Source of the DNA: CAZFZT01 sp964523675 | GTDB taxonomy: Bacteria > Planctomycetota > Phycisphaerae > Phycisphaerales > SM1A02 | Length of the DNA stretch: 64,000 bases | Reading direction: 5' to 3' | Assembly: GCA_964523675.1 (NCBI GenBank) | Contig: CAZFZT010000006.1 | Coordinates: 17,815 to 81,814, forward strand | Part shown: one piece after another, positions 8,039 to 17,981 of the stretch | Numbering within the stretch: position 1 is the stretch's first letter | Layout: each line of letters starts with the position of its first letter | Notes under the pieces: generated by a model | Seen by the model: the letters and a program-made list of their open reading frames with translations, nothing else | The model's database searches: none | What the model was told of the DNA's origin: nothing | Made by a program: the position numbers and the translations under genes

Positions 8039-9115
8039 ATGCGCATCGCACAAGTCGCGCCCTTGTATGAATCCGTCCCCCCGAAAACCTACGGCGGTAC
8101 CGAGCGGGTGGTCGCGTGGCTCACAGAAGAGCTCGTCGCGCTCGGCCACGATGTAACGCTCTTTGCAAGCGGTGATTCGAAGACGAGCGCCAAGCTCGCG
8201 CCCACCTTAACGCAGAGTTTGCGATTGGGTGAGGGTTACGCCGACGCTCAGCTCTATGAGACGCTTCATGTCGAGCAGATCCTCAAACGCGCTTCTGAGT
8301 TCGACATCATCCACTTTCACACCAGTTACAACCATTTACCGATCGCGCGGCGACTGACCGGCCCGCATGTCATTACGCTACATGGAAGGGCTGACTCGCC
8401 AGCCCTCAAACGACTGTTCACTGAGTTTCGCGAGGTTCCTATTGTGTCGATCTCAAATGCGCAGCGGCTGCCGATCCCCTACGCAAACTGGGCTGCGACG
8501 ATCTACCATGGCATGCCGCCCACCCTGCTTCGCGCCAACGCAACACCTGGCGAGTACTTCGCCTTTCTCGGGCGCATCTCGCCTGAAAAGCGCGTCGATC
8601 GCGCGATCAAGATCGCCAAACGGGTAGGGATACCGCTTCGGATCGCCGCCAAGATCGACCCGGCAGACGACGCGCATTACCAGCTGCACATCAAGCCGCT
8701 GCTCAATCACCCGTTGATCCAGTTCATCGGCGAAGTGAACGATGCGGGCAAGCAGGAGCTGCTCAGCTCCGCCAAGGCATTGCTGTTTCCCATTGATTGG
8801 CCGGAACCGTTCGGCCTGGTGATGATTGAATCAATGGCTTGCGGCACACCGGTCATCGCGTGGCGATGCGGTTCTGTGCCGGAGGTTGTCGACCATGGCG
8901 TCACCGGGTTCATCGTAAGCTCCATGGATGCGGCAATTGAAGCCGCCCGACAGGTTGATTCGATCGATCGTCGTGGCTGCCGACTGCAGTTCGAGAGGCG
9001 ATTCACCTCGCGGCGAATGGCCTTTGACCACATCAAGTTGTATGAGCGGTTGATCAGCCAGTCGAAACGGCCTGTCTCCGCTGTTCACTCCGGCACGACA
9101 CATGTCAGCGTCTGA
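8039..9115 (+). CDS. Glycosyltransferase family 4 (group 1) protein
   Basis: 358 residues with a GT-B fold. The N-terminal half carries a glycine-rich acceptor region (PPKTYGGTERV near residue 12). The C-terminal half has FLGRISPEKRVDRAI (about 178) and the donor-binding E-x7-E motif in EPFGLVMIESMACGTPV (about 258-275). It transfers a nucleotide-activated hexose; donor and acceptor are not determinable. The start ATG is at 8039. Its end overlaps the start of the debranching-type enzyme gene by 14 bases, suggesting a two-gene operon concerned with storage glycan or a related oligosaccharide. Confidence 0.88.
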   Translation: MRIAQVAPLYESVPPKTYGGTERVVAWLTEELVALGHDVTLFASGDSKTSAKLAPTLTQSLRLGEGYADAQLYETLHVEQILKRASEFDIIHFHTSYNHLPIARRLTGPHVITLHGRADSPALKRLFTEFREVPIVSISNAQRLPIPYANWAATIYHGMPPTLLRANATPGEYFAFLGRISPEKRVDRAIKIAKRVGIPLRIAAKIDPADDAHYQLHIKPLLNHPLIQFIGEVNDAGKQELLSSAKALLFPIDWPEPFGLVMIESMACGTPVIAWRCGSVPEVVDHGVTGFIVSSMDAAIEAARQVDSIDRRGCRLQFERRFTSRRMAFDHIKLYERLISQSKRPVSAVHSGTTHVSV

Positions 9116-11450
9116 ATCGCTTCATACCGAGTACGGCGTGGTCGCGCGGGCGTCGAGGCCCGGACCGTTGCCGTTCGTTCTGAAGGATGGTGAAACGTTC
9201 GCCATCTTCGACGCATCGGGCGACATCCCGGGCGGCTCGGCGGATGAACTTGGGGTTTTCCATGAAGGAATGAGACATCTATCGTGTCTCGAGCTGCTCA
9301 TGTGGGGAAAACGTCCGCTGCTGCTTTCATCGAGCGTCCGCGAGGACAATTGCCTTCTCACCGCTCATTTGACGAACCCGGACCTTGGTGGTGAGGGCGA
9401 GCCGGCGATCGAGAACGGAATCATTTACGTGCAACGTTCGACGGTGCTGACCTCCACCAGTTGCTCGCAGCGCCTGCGCCTCACGAGTTTCGCAGACCAG
9501 TTCCTCGAAGTGCCGCTGCTCCTGCACTTCGGCACCGATTTCCACGATATCTTCGAGGTGCGCGGCATAGAACGCAAGCGCCGCGGTGTGCAACGGCCAG
9601 TCGCGCGCACAAGCGACGGATTACGCTTTCGGTACGACGGCCTCGATGGCCATTCGCGTTCTGTATACGTGAGGGTCGGCCCTGCTGAAGTTCAGCATAT
9701 TGAAGATGATTCACCGGCAATTGCAGTGCGCGTGCATATCGGCCAGCATGACACGGCGGAGCTCTTCGTCAGCGTCTCATTCAAGACTCGCGACGCGCCC
9801 CCCGGGACCGAACAGCGCTTCCAACAGGCGCCTCATGAACTCGATGACGACAACGCATCGCGCGCTCAAGGAAATCCGGGGACGAGGGGCGTTTCTAACG
9901 TCCAATCTCATCCTGATCCCCGCGCCTCCGTGGCCACTCGTGACGAGTCGGCTCCCGACGATGGAAGTCCGGCTCGCATGTATGCCGCCGCTCGCCAGCA
10001 TGCGATCGATCGTTTTTCAGCTGCATGCTGTGACGCAGCCACCATTCATACCAACAACGAACTGTTCAACAACTGGATCAATCGCTCCTTCGCCGACATC
10101 CACCTGCTCGCCACTCCGACTGAATTCGGACAATATCCATACGCGGGCGTTCCGTGGTATTCATGCCCGTTCGGGCGCGATGGCCTTATTACGGCGCGCG
10201 AGCTTCTCACCATAGAACCGAATCTACTGCGCGGCGTGCTTGGCTTCCTCGCGCAGACGCAGGCAACCGACGAAGATGACTCGCACGATGCAGACCCCGG
10301 AAAGATCGTGCATGAGATGCGCCTGGGGGAGATGGCTGCAATCGGTGAAGTGCCCTTCGCACGCTACTACGGCACGGCGGATGCCACGCCGCTCTTCGTC
10401 ATGTTCGCGGGTGATTATCTCGATCGCACCGGCGACACGGACTTCATTCGCTGCATGTGGCCGAACATCGAGGCGGCCTTGAATTGGATCGATCAGTACG
10501 GAGACGAAGATGGCGATGGCTATGTCGAGTACGAGCGACATTCGCCGGACGGCCTCGTCAATCAGGGATGGAAAGACTCGCACGATTCTATTTTTTACGC
10601 GGACGGCTCCGATCCGGAAGGCGCCATCGCGCTGTGCGAAGTGCAGGGATATGTCTATGCAGCGAAGCGAGCTGCAGCAGCGATGGCACGCGCTCTGGAG
10701 AAGCGCGATCTGGCGAGGACTCTGCTCGAGCAAGCGGCACGCTTGCGACTTCGCTTTCAGAAGGACTTCTGGTGCAGGGATCTGCAAACCTACGCGCTAG
10801 CGCTCGATGGCCGCAAGAGACCGTGCCGCGTCATCGCAAGCAATGCAGGCCATGCGCTCTTCACTGAGATCGCTTCAGAGGAGCACGCCAGACGTGTCGT
10901 TGAATCACTCATGAGCGAAGGGTCGTTCTGCGGCTGGGGAATCCGGACGCTCGACCAGAGCGCCGCCCGTTTCAATCCGATGTCATACCACAATGGCTCA
11001 GTCTGGCCACACGACAACGCGCTCATCGCGCTGGGCTTCGCAAAGTATCAGCACAAAGAGGAAGTCTTGCGCATCATAGACGGGCTCTTTGATACTTCGC
11101 TCTTCATGCCGATGCACCGCCTGCCGGAGTTGTTCTGCGGCTTTGCCAGGCAACATGGCGAGGGACCGACGATGTATCCCGTTGCCTGTCTGCCGCAGGC
11201 ATGGGCGAGCGGGACCGTTTTCGCCCTGCTTGAAGCGTGTCTGGGTCTGTCGATCTCGTTCAATGCGGCTGGTCGGCCGCAGGTGCTGCTTGATCATCCG
11301 GTTCTTCCGCCGTTCATCGACGAGATCGAGATTCGAAACCTGTCTATCGGCGGCGAAACCATCGACATGGTCTGGCACCGCTACGAGAATGATGTCGCTG
11401 CCAGCGTCATCCGCAGGCCGCCAAACGTGGAAGTTATCGTGCGCAAATGA
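9102..11450 (+). CDS. Amylo-alpha-1,6-glucosidase / bacterial-type glycogen debranching enzyme
   Basis: 782 residues. An N-terminal GDE_N-type beta domain (about 20-240; VLKDGETFAIFDASGDI) is followed by an (alpha/alpha)6 glucosidase domain (about 320-760). The catalytic domain contains YPYAGVPWYSCPFGRDGLIT, DSHDSIF and SYHNGSVWPHDNALIA, typical of the family that acts on alpha-1,6 branches. A low-complexity linker (about 240-300, with DDDNASRAQGNPGTRG) joins the two and looks like an insertion. It overlaps the upstream glycosyltransferase gene, which supports a joint role in alpha-glucan or glycosylglycerate-type metabolism; the exact substrate is inferred. Confidence 0.87.
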   Translation: MSASESLHTEYGVVARASRPGPLPFVLKDGETFAIFDASGDIPGGSADELGVFHEGMRHLSCLELLMWGKRPLLLSSSVREDNCLLTAHLTNPDLGGEGEPAIENGIIYVQRSTVLTSTSCSQRLRLTSFADQFLEVPLLLHFGTDFHDIFEVRGIERKRRGVQRPVARTSDGLRFRYDGLDGHSRSVYVRVGPAEVQHIEDDSPAIAVRVHIGQHDTAELFVSVSFKTRDAPPGTEQRFQQAPHELDDDNASRAQGNPGTRGVSNVQSHPDPRASVATRDESAPDDGSPARMYAAARQHAIDRFSAACCDAATIHTNNELFNNWINRSFADIHLLATPTEFGQYPYAGVPWYSCPFGRDGLITARELLTIEPNLLRGVLGFLAQTQATDEDDSHDADPGKIVHEMRLGEMAAIGEVPFARYYGTADATPLFVMFAGDYLDRTGDTDFIRCMWPNIEAALNWIDQYGDEDGDGYVEYERHSPDGLVNQGWKDSHDSIFYADGSDPEGAIALCEVQGYVYAAKRAAAAMARALEKRDLARTLLEQAARLRLRFQKDFWCRDLQTYALALDGRKRPCRVIASNAGHALFTEIASEEHARRVVESLMSEGSFCGWGIRTLDQSAARFNPMSYHNGSVWPHDNALIALGFAKYQHKEEVLRIIDGLFDTSLFMPMHRLPELFCGFARQHGEGPTMYPVACLPQAWASGTVFALLEACLGLSISFNAAGRPQVLLDHPVLPPFIDEIEIRNLSIGGETIDMVWHRYENDVAASVIRRPPNVEVIVRK

Positions 11451-11492
11451 AACGGCAGGCCACCGCCTCGGCCACCTCGGTAAGATCTCTGC

Positions 11493-11840
11493 ATGCCAGA
11501 CTCATCGAGTCGCCTTGAGCAGTTGCGCCAGTACCGCGGCCATGGCCGCGAGCGCGATGTTTCCATTCATTCGACCGTCCGCGCCGCCGCCGCCAACGCC
11601 GCCCGGACGCACAAGCGGCTCGGGCGACTCATCGAGTTGTGGGAAACGCTGCTCCCTGCCGACCTGGTCGGCCGCACCACCATCACTTCATTCAAAGGCG
11701 GCACTGTTCATGTTGCGGTGGATTCTGCCGCCACCGCCTACGAACTCGACCGCCTCTTGCGCGAAGGGCTGCAACGCCGGCTGATCGAGCAATATCCGGG
11801 GACTTTGCTGCGCATCAAAATCAAACAGGACGCGGTCTGA
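11493..11840 (+). CDS. DUF721 / DciA-like protein
   Basis: 115 residues. The C-terminal half has the DUF721 pattern: a tryptophan helix (LIELWETLLPADLVGRT) followed by a beta segment ending in the hydrophobic V-H-V-A-V-D-S-A-A region and the helix YELDRLLREGLQRRL. Members of this family (DciA) help load the replicative helicase DnaB in many bacteria without DnaC. The N-terminal 40 residues are basic and probably flexible. There is no functional link with its neighbours; it converges on the M3 peptidase gene. Confidence 0.75.
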   Translation: MPDSSSRLEQLRQYRGHGRERDVSIHSTVRAAAANAARTHKRLGRLIELWETLLPADLVGRTTITSFKGGTVHVAVDSAATAYELDRLLREGLQRRLIEQYPGTLLRIKIKQDAV

Positions 11841-11855
11841 CGAGCAAATGGCGCA

Positions 11856-13568
11856 CTACTTTGGTAACTGGGCGAGCTCCTGCTCAACCTCTTCCATCAA
11901 GCCCTTCATTGTTGCTGGACCAAAGTCGAACTTGAGTTCCGCCGCTGCAAAGAGTTCCGGCAACGGCCGCGAACCGCCGAGCGTCATCGCCTTCTCATAG
12001 TTGGCGAGCGCCTTCCTTTCATCTCGCCGCGCCTGCCGCCAGAGCTGTAAAGCGCCCAGCTGCGCGATGCCGTACTCGATGTAGTAGAACGGTACGCGGA
12101 ACAGGTGCAACTGGCGCTGCCACTGAATCGCGCGGTGTTCTTCGAGCCCGCTCCAATCGACGGCCGGCCCGAACCGCTCATCGAGTTCAAGCCACTTGGC
12201 TGTGCGCTCTTCCCGTGAATGATCCGGGTTCGTGTAGATCCAGTGCTGGAATGCGTCGATCGTCGCAATCCATGGCAACATCTTTGAGAGCGCTTCAAGA
12301 TGCACTCGCCTTGATCGCGCTGCATCCTCCTCATTGTAGAACTCGCCAAGGTAGGGATGCGCGAGCAGTTCCATACTCATCGAAGCCACCTCAGCGAACT
12401 CCGTAGGACTGTGGCGATACCACACGAGCGAATCGTCCTGCGAGAAAATGGAGTGAAACGCATGGCCCGCCTCGTGGATCATGGTCTCAAGGTCGCGATT
12501 GAGGCCCGCCGCGTTCATGAAGATGAATGGCTTGCGCATGCGGTCGCGGTTGTACTGGTACCCTCCAGGCGCTTTGCCCTTGCGGGAATCCAAATCAAGA
12601 CATCCGCCGCCACGCAGCGAATCAAAGAATTGGCCGAGCTTCGGATCGAGCTTGTGAAACAGTCGCGATGACCGCTCAACAAGTTCCTCGGCCGTTTCAA
12701 ACGGCCGGAGTGGCTCCCGGCCCTTGATGTCAACCGCCAGATCCCAAGGCCGAAGCGCGCCGACGCCAAGCGCCTCCTGACGTTCCTCATTCAGCCGGCG
12801 CATAACCGGCACACACACTTCCTCAGCCCCGCGATGAAAGTCTTCGCAATGCTTCGGCGTGTAGTCAAAGCGATGCTTCTCCTTGAAGACGTAATCGCGG
12901 TAGTTCTCGAAGCCGGCATTGCGCGCGATCTTGTGACGCAGCCAGATCATCTGATCAAAGAGGTCGCTGATGTTCTCGTGATCTTGATGCCTGCGATCAG
13001 CAATGCCCCGCCACGCCTCCTCGCGCACAGAGCGATCGGTCTCTTCAAGATATCGCGCCATCTGCGGCATGGTCTTCTCCTCACCGCGGAAGTTCACCAT
13101 CATGGCGCCCGAGATTTCTTCGTATTGCTGGCCGAGCTTCGTGTCTTCGGTCAGGAGTGAAACATTCTCTTCGCGAAAGATTTCGACATCCGCCTTGATG
13201 TCACGAAGCAACACCTGATAGCGGCCTTCGTCAAGGTCGCCGATAAACGGAGACGTGGCGATTTTCTTGTCGAGCTTGAAGCCGATCTTGCGCAATTTCG
13301 GTTCGACATTCTCAACGAAGTCGATGTAGCCCTTCTTCGCCGCCTCATCATTGGTATGACAGGTCATGCGGATGTAAAGGTTCGCATGGGCCTCATTTGC
13401 GGCAGCATCAAGCTCACTTCGATCGAGGATAAGCGACTCCAGGCAGCCGGCACACTTCAGGTCGCGGTTGAGCAGCGCCTGGTAGAGCGGCTCCAAGTTC
13501 TCCCACTTGCTCGCATCAAGGTCGGCGGGTACGAATTCAGTCGAAGGTCGGCTGGCAATGGTGGTCAT
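11856..13568 (-). CDS. M3 family oligoendopeptidase (PepF-like)
   Basis: About 570 residues. A zinc metallopeptidase that cuts short peptides in the cytoplasm. The M3 active site MIHEAGHAFHS (HExxH near residue 365) is followed by the third ligand Glu in SPTEFAEVASMSMELL. The C-terminal region YYIEYGIAQLGALQLW is characteristic of the M3B/PepF branch. The start at 13568 (MTTIASRP) is chosen; a slightly longer start at 13589 is possible. It is transcribed convergently with the DUF721 gene and follows the large secreted protein gene on the same strand by 77 bases. Confidence 0.9.
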   Translation of the reverse strand: MTTIASRPSTEFVPADLDASKWENLEPLYQALLNRDLKCAGCLESLILDRSELDAAANEAHANLYIRMTCHTNDEAAKKGYIDFVENVEPKLRKIGFKLDKKIATSPFIGDLDEGRYQVLLRDIKADVEIFREENVSLLTEDTKLGQQYEEISGAMMVNFRGEEKTMPQMARYLEETDRSVREEAWRGIADRRHQDHENISDLFDQMIWLRHKIARNAGFENYRDYVFKEKHRFDYTPKHCEDFHRGAEEVCVPVMRRLNEERQEALGVGALRPWDLAVDIKGREPLRPFETAEELVERSSRLFHKLDPKLGQFFDSLRGGGCLDLDSRKGKAPGGYQYNRDRMRKPFIFMNAAGLNRDLETMIHEAGHAFHSIFSQDDSLVWYRHSPTEFAEVASMSMELLAHPYLGEFYNEEDAARSRRVHLEALSKMLPWIATIDAFQHWIYTNPDHSREERTAKWLELDERFGPAVDWSGLEEHRAIQWQRQLHLFRVPFYYIEYGIAQLGALQLWRQARRDERKALANYEKAMTLGGSRPLPELFAAAELKFDFGPATMKGLMEEVEQELAQLPK

Positions 13569-13645
13569 AGGTGCCAGCATAGCGCACAAACAGCCGCGTC
13601 GCTACACCTGCGGGCAGGCAATCAGGTTGCTGCCGACGCAGCTCA

Positions 13646-16600
13646 TCACGGGCACGTTCCCCACGCGGCGAGCAACTCCAGCAAATCCGGTACACCGACG
13701 TTGCCATTACCATTGAGGTCCGCCGCAGCGCACGCGCCGCCCGCATCAACCTCTCCCCAACATGCAAGCAGCGCAAGCAGGTCGGGCACGCCGACGCTCT
13801 GATCGCCGCCCGGGGGGCTGAGGTCGCCGGGGCAATCGGGTTGATTCGGCTTGCCTTGCGAATTCGCATGCACGAAGACATTTGCACTGCCTGCGCCGCC
13901 TCCAGCCAGGCCGCCTTCGCTTGTTTGCTCGCCGATGGTGATGAGGTCATCGTCGCCGTCGCCGGTGATGTCGCCGTGCGCGAGCAGCGTTGCGCCAAGA
14001 CCCTGCGCGACATCTTCCGCATGTGCGAAGACCACACTTCCCGATGCGGTCGTGTCGTTGCGCAGCAGGCGAACGAACGGCCCGTTCTCCGGATCATTGA
14101 TCACGAGCGCGACATCAACATCGCGATCGCCATCCATATCGAACGCGGTCATCTGCCCCGGCTCGCCTTGCAAGGGAAGCAGCACGGCCGGCGCGAACGC
14201 GCCGCCGCTGAGACTGCGCACGATGCCGAGTGAGCCCGCGCTGACGACGATGATGTCGTTGTCCTTGGTGTTGTCGATGTCTTCAATGCTCACCTGAAAG
14301 ACGCCCTGGCCGGCTTCGATGGCTGCGCCGGATACGAACGTGCCGTCGCCACTATTGAGAATCGGCTGGGCCGAGCCGGGGTTGTCCTGTGTGCCTTCGC
14401 CGAAGTTACCCAGCACGAGATCAACGACATCGTCGCCGTTCATATCACCCGCTGCGAGCGAGACAGGCGTGTCGAGGTTTGAAATTGCTGATCCAAAGCT
14501 GAACGAGCCGCCGTCATTGTGCAGAATATGCACCGTGTCATCGCCTGCGTTCGCGACCGCAAGATCGAAGACGCCCTTCTCGCGAAACTCACCCGCAACG
14601 ACATCGCGCGGCACTGAACCCACCGCAACGTCCACGGCAGGCGCGAAACCGCTGCCGTTGTTCATCAGGATCGAAACGCTGTTGCTGCCCGAGTTGGCGA
14701 CCGCAAGGTCGAGCCGGCCATCCCCGGTGAAGTCGCCCATTGCAATGGCGCGCGGCAGGTCGCCGACGTTGATTGTCTGCTGCGAGGTGAAGTTGCCAAA
14801 GCCGTCGTTGTAGAGAACGATGACCGAGCCGGGCGTGCCTTCGAGCGCGATCGCAAGGTCATCGGAGTCATTGCCATCGTCAAAGTTGCCAACGGCAATG
14901 GCAGTCGGCGAGCCGGCGACGGCTTCTTCGAATGGATTGTCGAAGCCGACGAGCGCGCCGAGCAGATCAACGGTTACAACCACGCCGGGCCCGCTTCCGG
15001 GGGGGCCGCCGGCAACTCCCCCGCCGCCAGCCAAACCACCTTCGGGATAATCGAGCCGCATGAACCGCTGCTGTCGCTCGATCGCCGGCAACCCCGGCAT
15101 GAACGCGACATCGAAGCGATCATGCTGCGGATCAACTGAGCCGGCGGTGAGGACTTCAAACTGCTGATCAAGTTCGGGATCGAAGCCATCCATCAACTCG
15201 ACGAAGAGGCCGCCGCCGAGTTCGGCATTGCCGGTGACGTGCAGGCGATCACTGCCATCTGCACCGACGCGGACGTGCAACTGGCCGGATTCATCGAGCG
15301 AGCCACCCGGCGGCGGGCCGATTTGGCGGTAGTTGCCTTGGATGGTGAGGGTGCCGGTCGAGTCGCCACCTGCGAGGGTGGGCGCTGCGCCGGGTATCAC
15401 TGTGCCGAGATTAAAAACGTCTGAGAAGATGAAGCCGTCTCCACTGATCGTTCCATTGGCAAAATTGTGAATATTCAACCCCTCGATGATCCCACCATCG
15501 ATCACCTCAATCGATGCTTCACCTGCGCCGATCGTGATTGCCGTTGCTGCTTCAATCCAATACGAGCCGGCCCCAACGACTTTCACGTCTGCGGTTGATC
15601 CCGGTTCTTTCGCGAGAATCACTTGAATGAGGGATTGAGAGACAAGCGAGCCGCCGTTCTCGATGCTCAACTTACCATTCCCTGCATTGCCCACAATGAA
15701 CTCGTCACCAACATTCGTCCAACTCGAACCTCCACCGCTAACAATCGCTTCTCCGACGGACCCTTCGTCTCGGCCTATTGATAAAGTGTCAAGAGAAGCC
15801 ATCGTCAACGCCGTTCCTCCTGACTGAATTCGGAATGTACCTGAACTGCCTGACTCAGCACCGATTTCGAGTCGGCTTCCAGCCGTTCCATAGCGAAACT
15901 CACCATTTTGTTCAACAATCAGATGCCCCAATCCGCGGCGACCGACGTGAACGTTGCCGTACGTTTCCGCTCGGAAACTGGAGTCACGAAATGTGAGCCT
16001 TCCCATGCTTTGCGGTGCATCACCAATAGAAATAGTTGCCGTGTCGAGTACACTCATCGGCGGCAGCAGGTTGCGGAAAATCAATCGTGCGTCTTCGTCC
16101 GGGTAGGTTCCTATCAGCAGGGATGGGATGTCATCGCTAGATGGCTGATGAAGTGTGAACGATTTGCCGAGGAGGTTCAGTGTCACGTGATCGGTTCGCG
16201 CCATGAGGCGACGCGCATCTGCGTGGTCGGTGAAGTTCACGTTGTAAGCGTCGGGAAGTAGAACCGCAGACCCGTCGAACACGGCGTCCGTAGTCGGCGA
16301 CGGCACCGCTTGCGGAATCCAGTTCGCTGGATCGTTGAAAACTCCGGTTCCAGCAGACCAATGCATCTGGCGGCAGGTCCACTTTGCGATGAGATTCGAT
16401 TCGTGGCCCCCTGCAGAAGTAAACAGCCCTCCAGCATAGAGCGCGCTGCCGGCCCCATCGTCGAAGTAGGCGAGTGCCCGCACTGAGTTAGAGCCACCAC
16501 CGGATTCGCTGAGCAATAGTGACGACCACTGGTTTCCATCCCATTTCATGACTCCCCCGCTGAAGCTGCCGCCAGCGTAGAGTGCTGGCCCGGTGCCATC

Positions 16601-17545
16601 ATCAAAGACCGTGAGTGCCCATACGACGCCACTCAATCCGCCTCCAACGTCCGTCCAAGTGACGCCGTTCCACTTCGCGATTCCAAAGTGTCCACCGGCA
16701 TAGAGACTCGGCCCACTTCCGTCGTCGAAGACTTCTAGTGCATTTACTTTAGCATCGAGACCCTCGCCCATTTTGTGCCACCAGCTCCATTCGCCTCCCG
16801 AACAACTGCCGGGGCAGTATTTCACGATATTGCTCACGTGGACGTCTGGATTGAACGAAACATTGAGCCAGGAAAAGTTTCCGCCAATGTACAAACAATC
16901 GCACTCGCCATCGTCAAATGCCTTAAGGGCGTTAACGGAGCCATCTGGGTAGGTCGAACTAAATGTACCCCAATTGCTACCGGTCCAAGAGGCGATGTGT
17001 CCCGAGAAAGATTCGTCCGATCCAACAGTCGTGAAGCCGCCCCCGATGTACAATTTCTCGTTGAACACTTCCATGGCACCTACACCACTGTTCCACGGTC
17101 CAACGCCTCCTCCGAATCCTGACCACGTTTGAGTATCGAATCGGTAGCGAGCCACATTGTCGCCTGTAGCACCCATGGAGAAATTTCCGCCCACGTAGAG
17201 ATGCGTCCCTTGTGTTCCAGTGAATGTGGCCATTGTTTGGATCGGCGCTCCCGGCCAGCTAAAGTCGCCGCCAAGCGAAATCCAATCCTCGCCGTCCCAC
17301 TTGGCGACGTGATTGGTCTCAACGCCGCCCGCACTCGTAAATCTTCCGCCCACGTAGAGAGCCGACCCGCTGCCGTCATCGTAGACAGTCATTGTCGTCA
17401 CTTGCGGAATACCATTTCCATCCAATCCGGGTTGTCCGAATGTCGGATCCCACTCCCACTCGCACGGGTTCGAGTCGCCAGCGGACGCCGGCACAACGAG
17501 TGCGAACAGAGCTACGAGGATGCTGATCTTCTCAAGCTGCTTCAA
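13646..17545 (-). CDS. Large secreted multidomain protein: propeller-like repeats, beta-helix-like region, FG-GAP/VCBS repeats, dockerin-like tail
   Basis: 1299 residues from a TTG start with a clear Sec signal peptide (ISILVALFALVVPASA). Residues about 40-390 hold about seven repeats of the type DDGSGPALYAGGSF...AKWDG-x-W, likely a beta-propeller. Residues about 395-720 start at SAGTGVFNDPANW and continue with G-rich beta-helix-like repeats as in autotransporter passenger proteins. Residues about 850-1220 carry at least six FG-GAP/VCBS calcium-type repeats (GDFTGDGRLDLAVANSG, GDMNGDDVVDLVLGN, GDITGDGDDDLITIG). The C-terminus is a duplicated GVPDLL tail. An extracellular or cell-surface role is inferred; no enzyme domain is seen. 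The encoded tail is nearly identical at DNA level to that of the next upstream gene. Confidence 0.82.
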   Translation of the reverse strand: MKQLEKISILVALFALVVPASAGDSNPCEWEWDPTFGQPGLDGNGIPQVTTMTVYDDGSGSALYVGGRFTSAGGVETNHVAKWDGEDWISLGGDFSWPGAPIQTMATFTGTQGTHLYVGGNFSMGATGDNVARYRFDTQTWSGFGGGVGPWNSGVGAMEVFNEKLYIGGGFTTVGSDESFSGHIASWTGSNWGTFSSTYPDGSVNALKAFDDGECDCLYIGGNFSWLNVSFNPDVHVSNIVKYCPGSCSGGEWSWWHKMGEGLDAKVNALEVFDDGSGPSLYAGGHFGIAKWNGVTWTDVGGGLSGVVWALTVFDDGTGPALYAGGSFSGGVMKWDGNQWSSLLLSESGGGSNSVRALAYFDDGAGSALYAGGLFTSAGGHESNLIAKWTCRQMHWSAGTGVFNDPANWIPQAVPSPTTDAVFDGSAVLLPDAYNVNFTDHADARRLMARTDHVTLNLLGKSFTLHQPSSDDIPSLLIGTYPDEDARLIFRNLLPPMSVLDTATISIGDAPQSMGRLTFRDSSFRAETYGNVHVGRRGLGHLIVEQNGEFRYGTAGSRLEIGAESGSSGTFRIQSGGTALTMASLDTLSIGRDEGSVGEAIVSGGGSSWTNVGDEFIVGNAGNGKLSIENGGSLVSQSLIQVILAKEPGSTADVKVVGAGSYWIEAATAITIGAGEASIEVIDGGIIEGLNIHNFANGTISGDGFIFSDVFNLGTVIPGAAPTLAGGDSTGTLTIQGNYRQIGPPPGGSLDESGQLHVRVGADGSDRLHVTGNAELGGGLFVELMDGFDPELDQQFEVLTAGSVDPQHDRFDVAFMPGLPAIERQQRFMRLDYPEGGLAGGGGVAGGPPGSGPGVVVTVDLLGALVGFDNPFEEAVAGSPTAIAVGNFDDGNDSDDLAIALEGTPGSVIVLYNDGFGNFTSQQTINVGDLPRAIAMGDFTGDGRLDLAVANSGSNSVSILMNNGSGFAPAVDVAVGSVPRDVVAGEFREKGVFDLAVANAGDDTVHILHNDGGSFSFGSAISNLDTPVSLAAGDMNGDDVVDLVLGNFGEGTQDNPGSAQPILNSGDGTFVSGAAIEAGQGVFQVSIEDIDNTKDNDIIVVSAGSLGIVRSLSGGAFAPAVLLPLQGEPGQMTAFDMDGDRDVDVALVINDPENGPFVRLLRNDTTASGSVVFAHAEDVAQGLGATLLAHGDITGDGDDDLITIGEQTSEGGLAGGGAGSANVFVHANSQGKPNQPDCPGDLSPPGGDQSVGVPDLLALLACWGEVDAGGACAAADLNGNGNVGVPDLLELLAAWGTCP
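13659..13831 (-). repeat. Direct repeat copy 1: DNA encoding the dockerin-like tail
   Basis: About 173 bases that align without gaps to 17995-18167 with few mismatches, the longest identical block running over CTCTCCCCAACATGCAAGCA. The copies encode the last ~58 residues of two adjacent secreted-protein genes. The level of identity exceeds what protein constraint alone needs. Confidence 0.88.
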
Positions 17546-17981
17546 GTAGCATAGATCTGTCAGTTCACTCCACTGCCTCCTTCCGGCGGCCGGACCGCCT
17601 CGTTTGCGTTACCACGGAACTGCATGGCGGACCGAACTCCCCGTCAGCAATATACCTGCAGGGGCGGTGAGTCACAAGTGAAAATCGGCTGGCGCAGAAC
17701 TCTGTGGCTGAAATCGTCGCATCGCCGCTGCATGAGTACTCCACTAAGAAAGAGAACGATTACTGCGGTGACAAGCCGCCAGGGCGATGCGACTTTGTTC
17801 CGAGACCGCTTGGGGAGAGCGATCTGCGCTTGCGGCCGCATCGGATTGCCTATCTTGCTTGATGGGCGTCCCAACCGCGGGCTGCCGCCACGCGGCTATT
17901 GGGGAGGCGAATCTGATCCGACCGGCAGCAGCGAGTTTCGCAGCGGGGCCCCGAGGCCCCCTCTCGATTCCACCGCGCTGC
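17546..17981. other. Intergenic stretch upstream of the 1299-residue protein gene
   Basis: About 436 bases between two co-oriented secreted-protein genes. It should hold the promoter of the downstream gene. A 76-codon minus-strand frame (17644-17874) has one hydrophobic segment, but no ribosome-binding site or recognisable family, and I do not call it. No terminator hairpin with a T-run was seen. Confidence 0.45.

Noticed and set aside
17644..17874. 76-codon minus-strand frame with one hydrophobic segment
   Set aside because: No ribosome-binding site, no family resemblance, and Arg-rich composition typical of non-coding GC-rich DNA.
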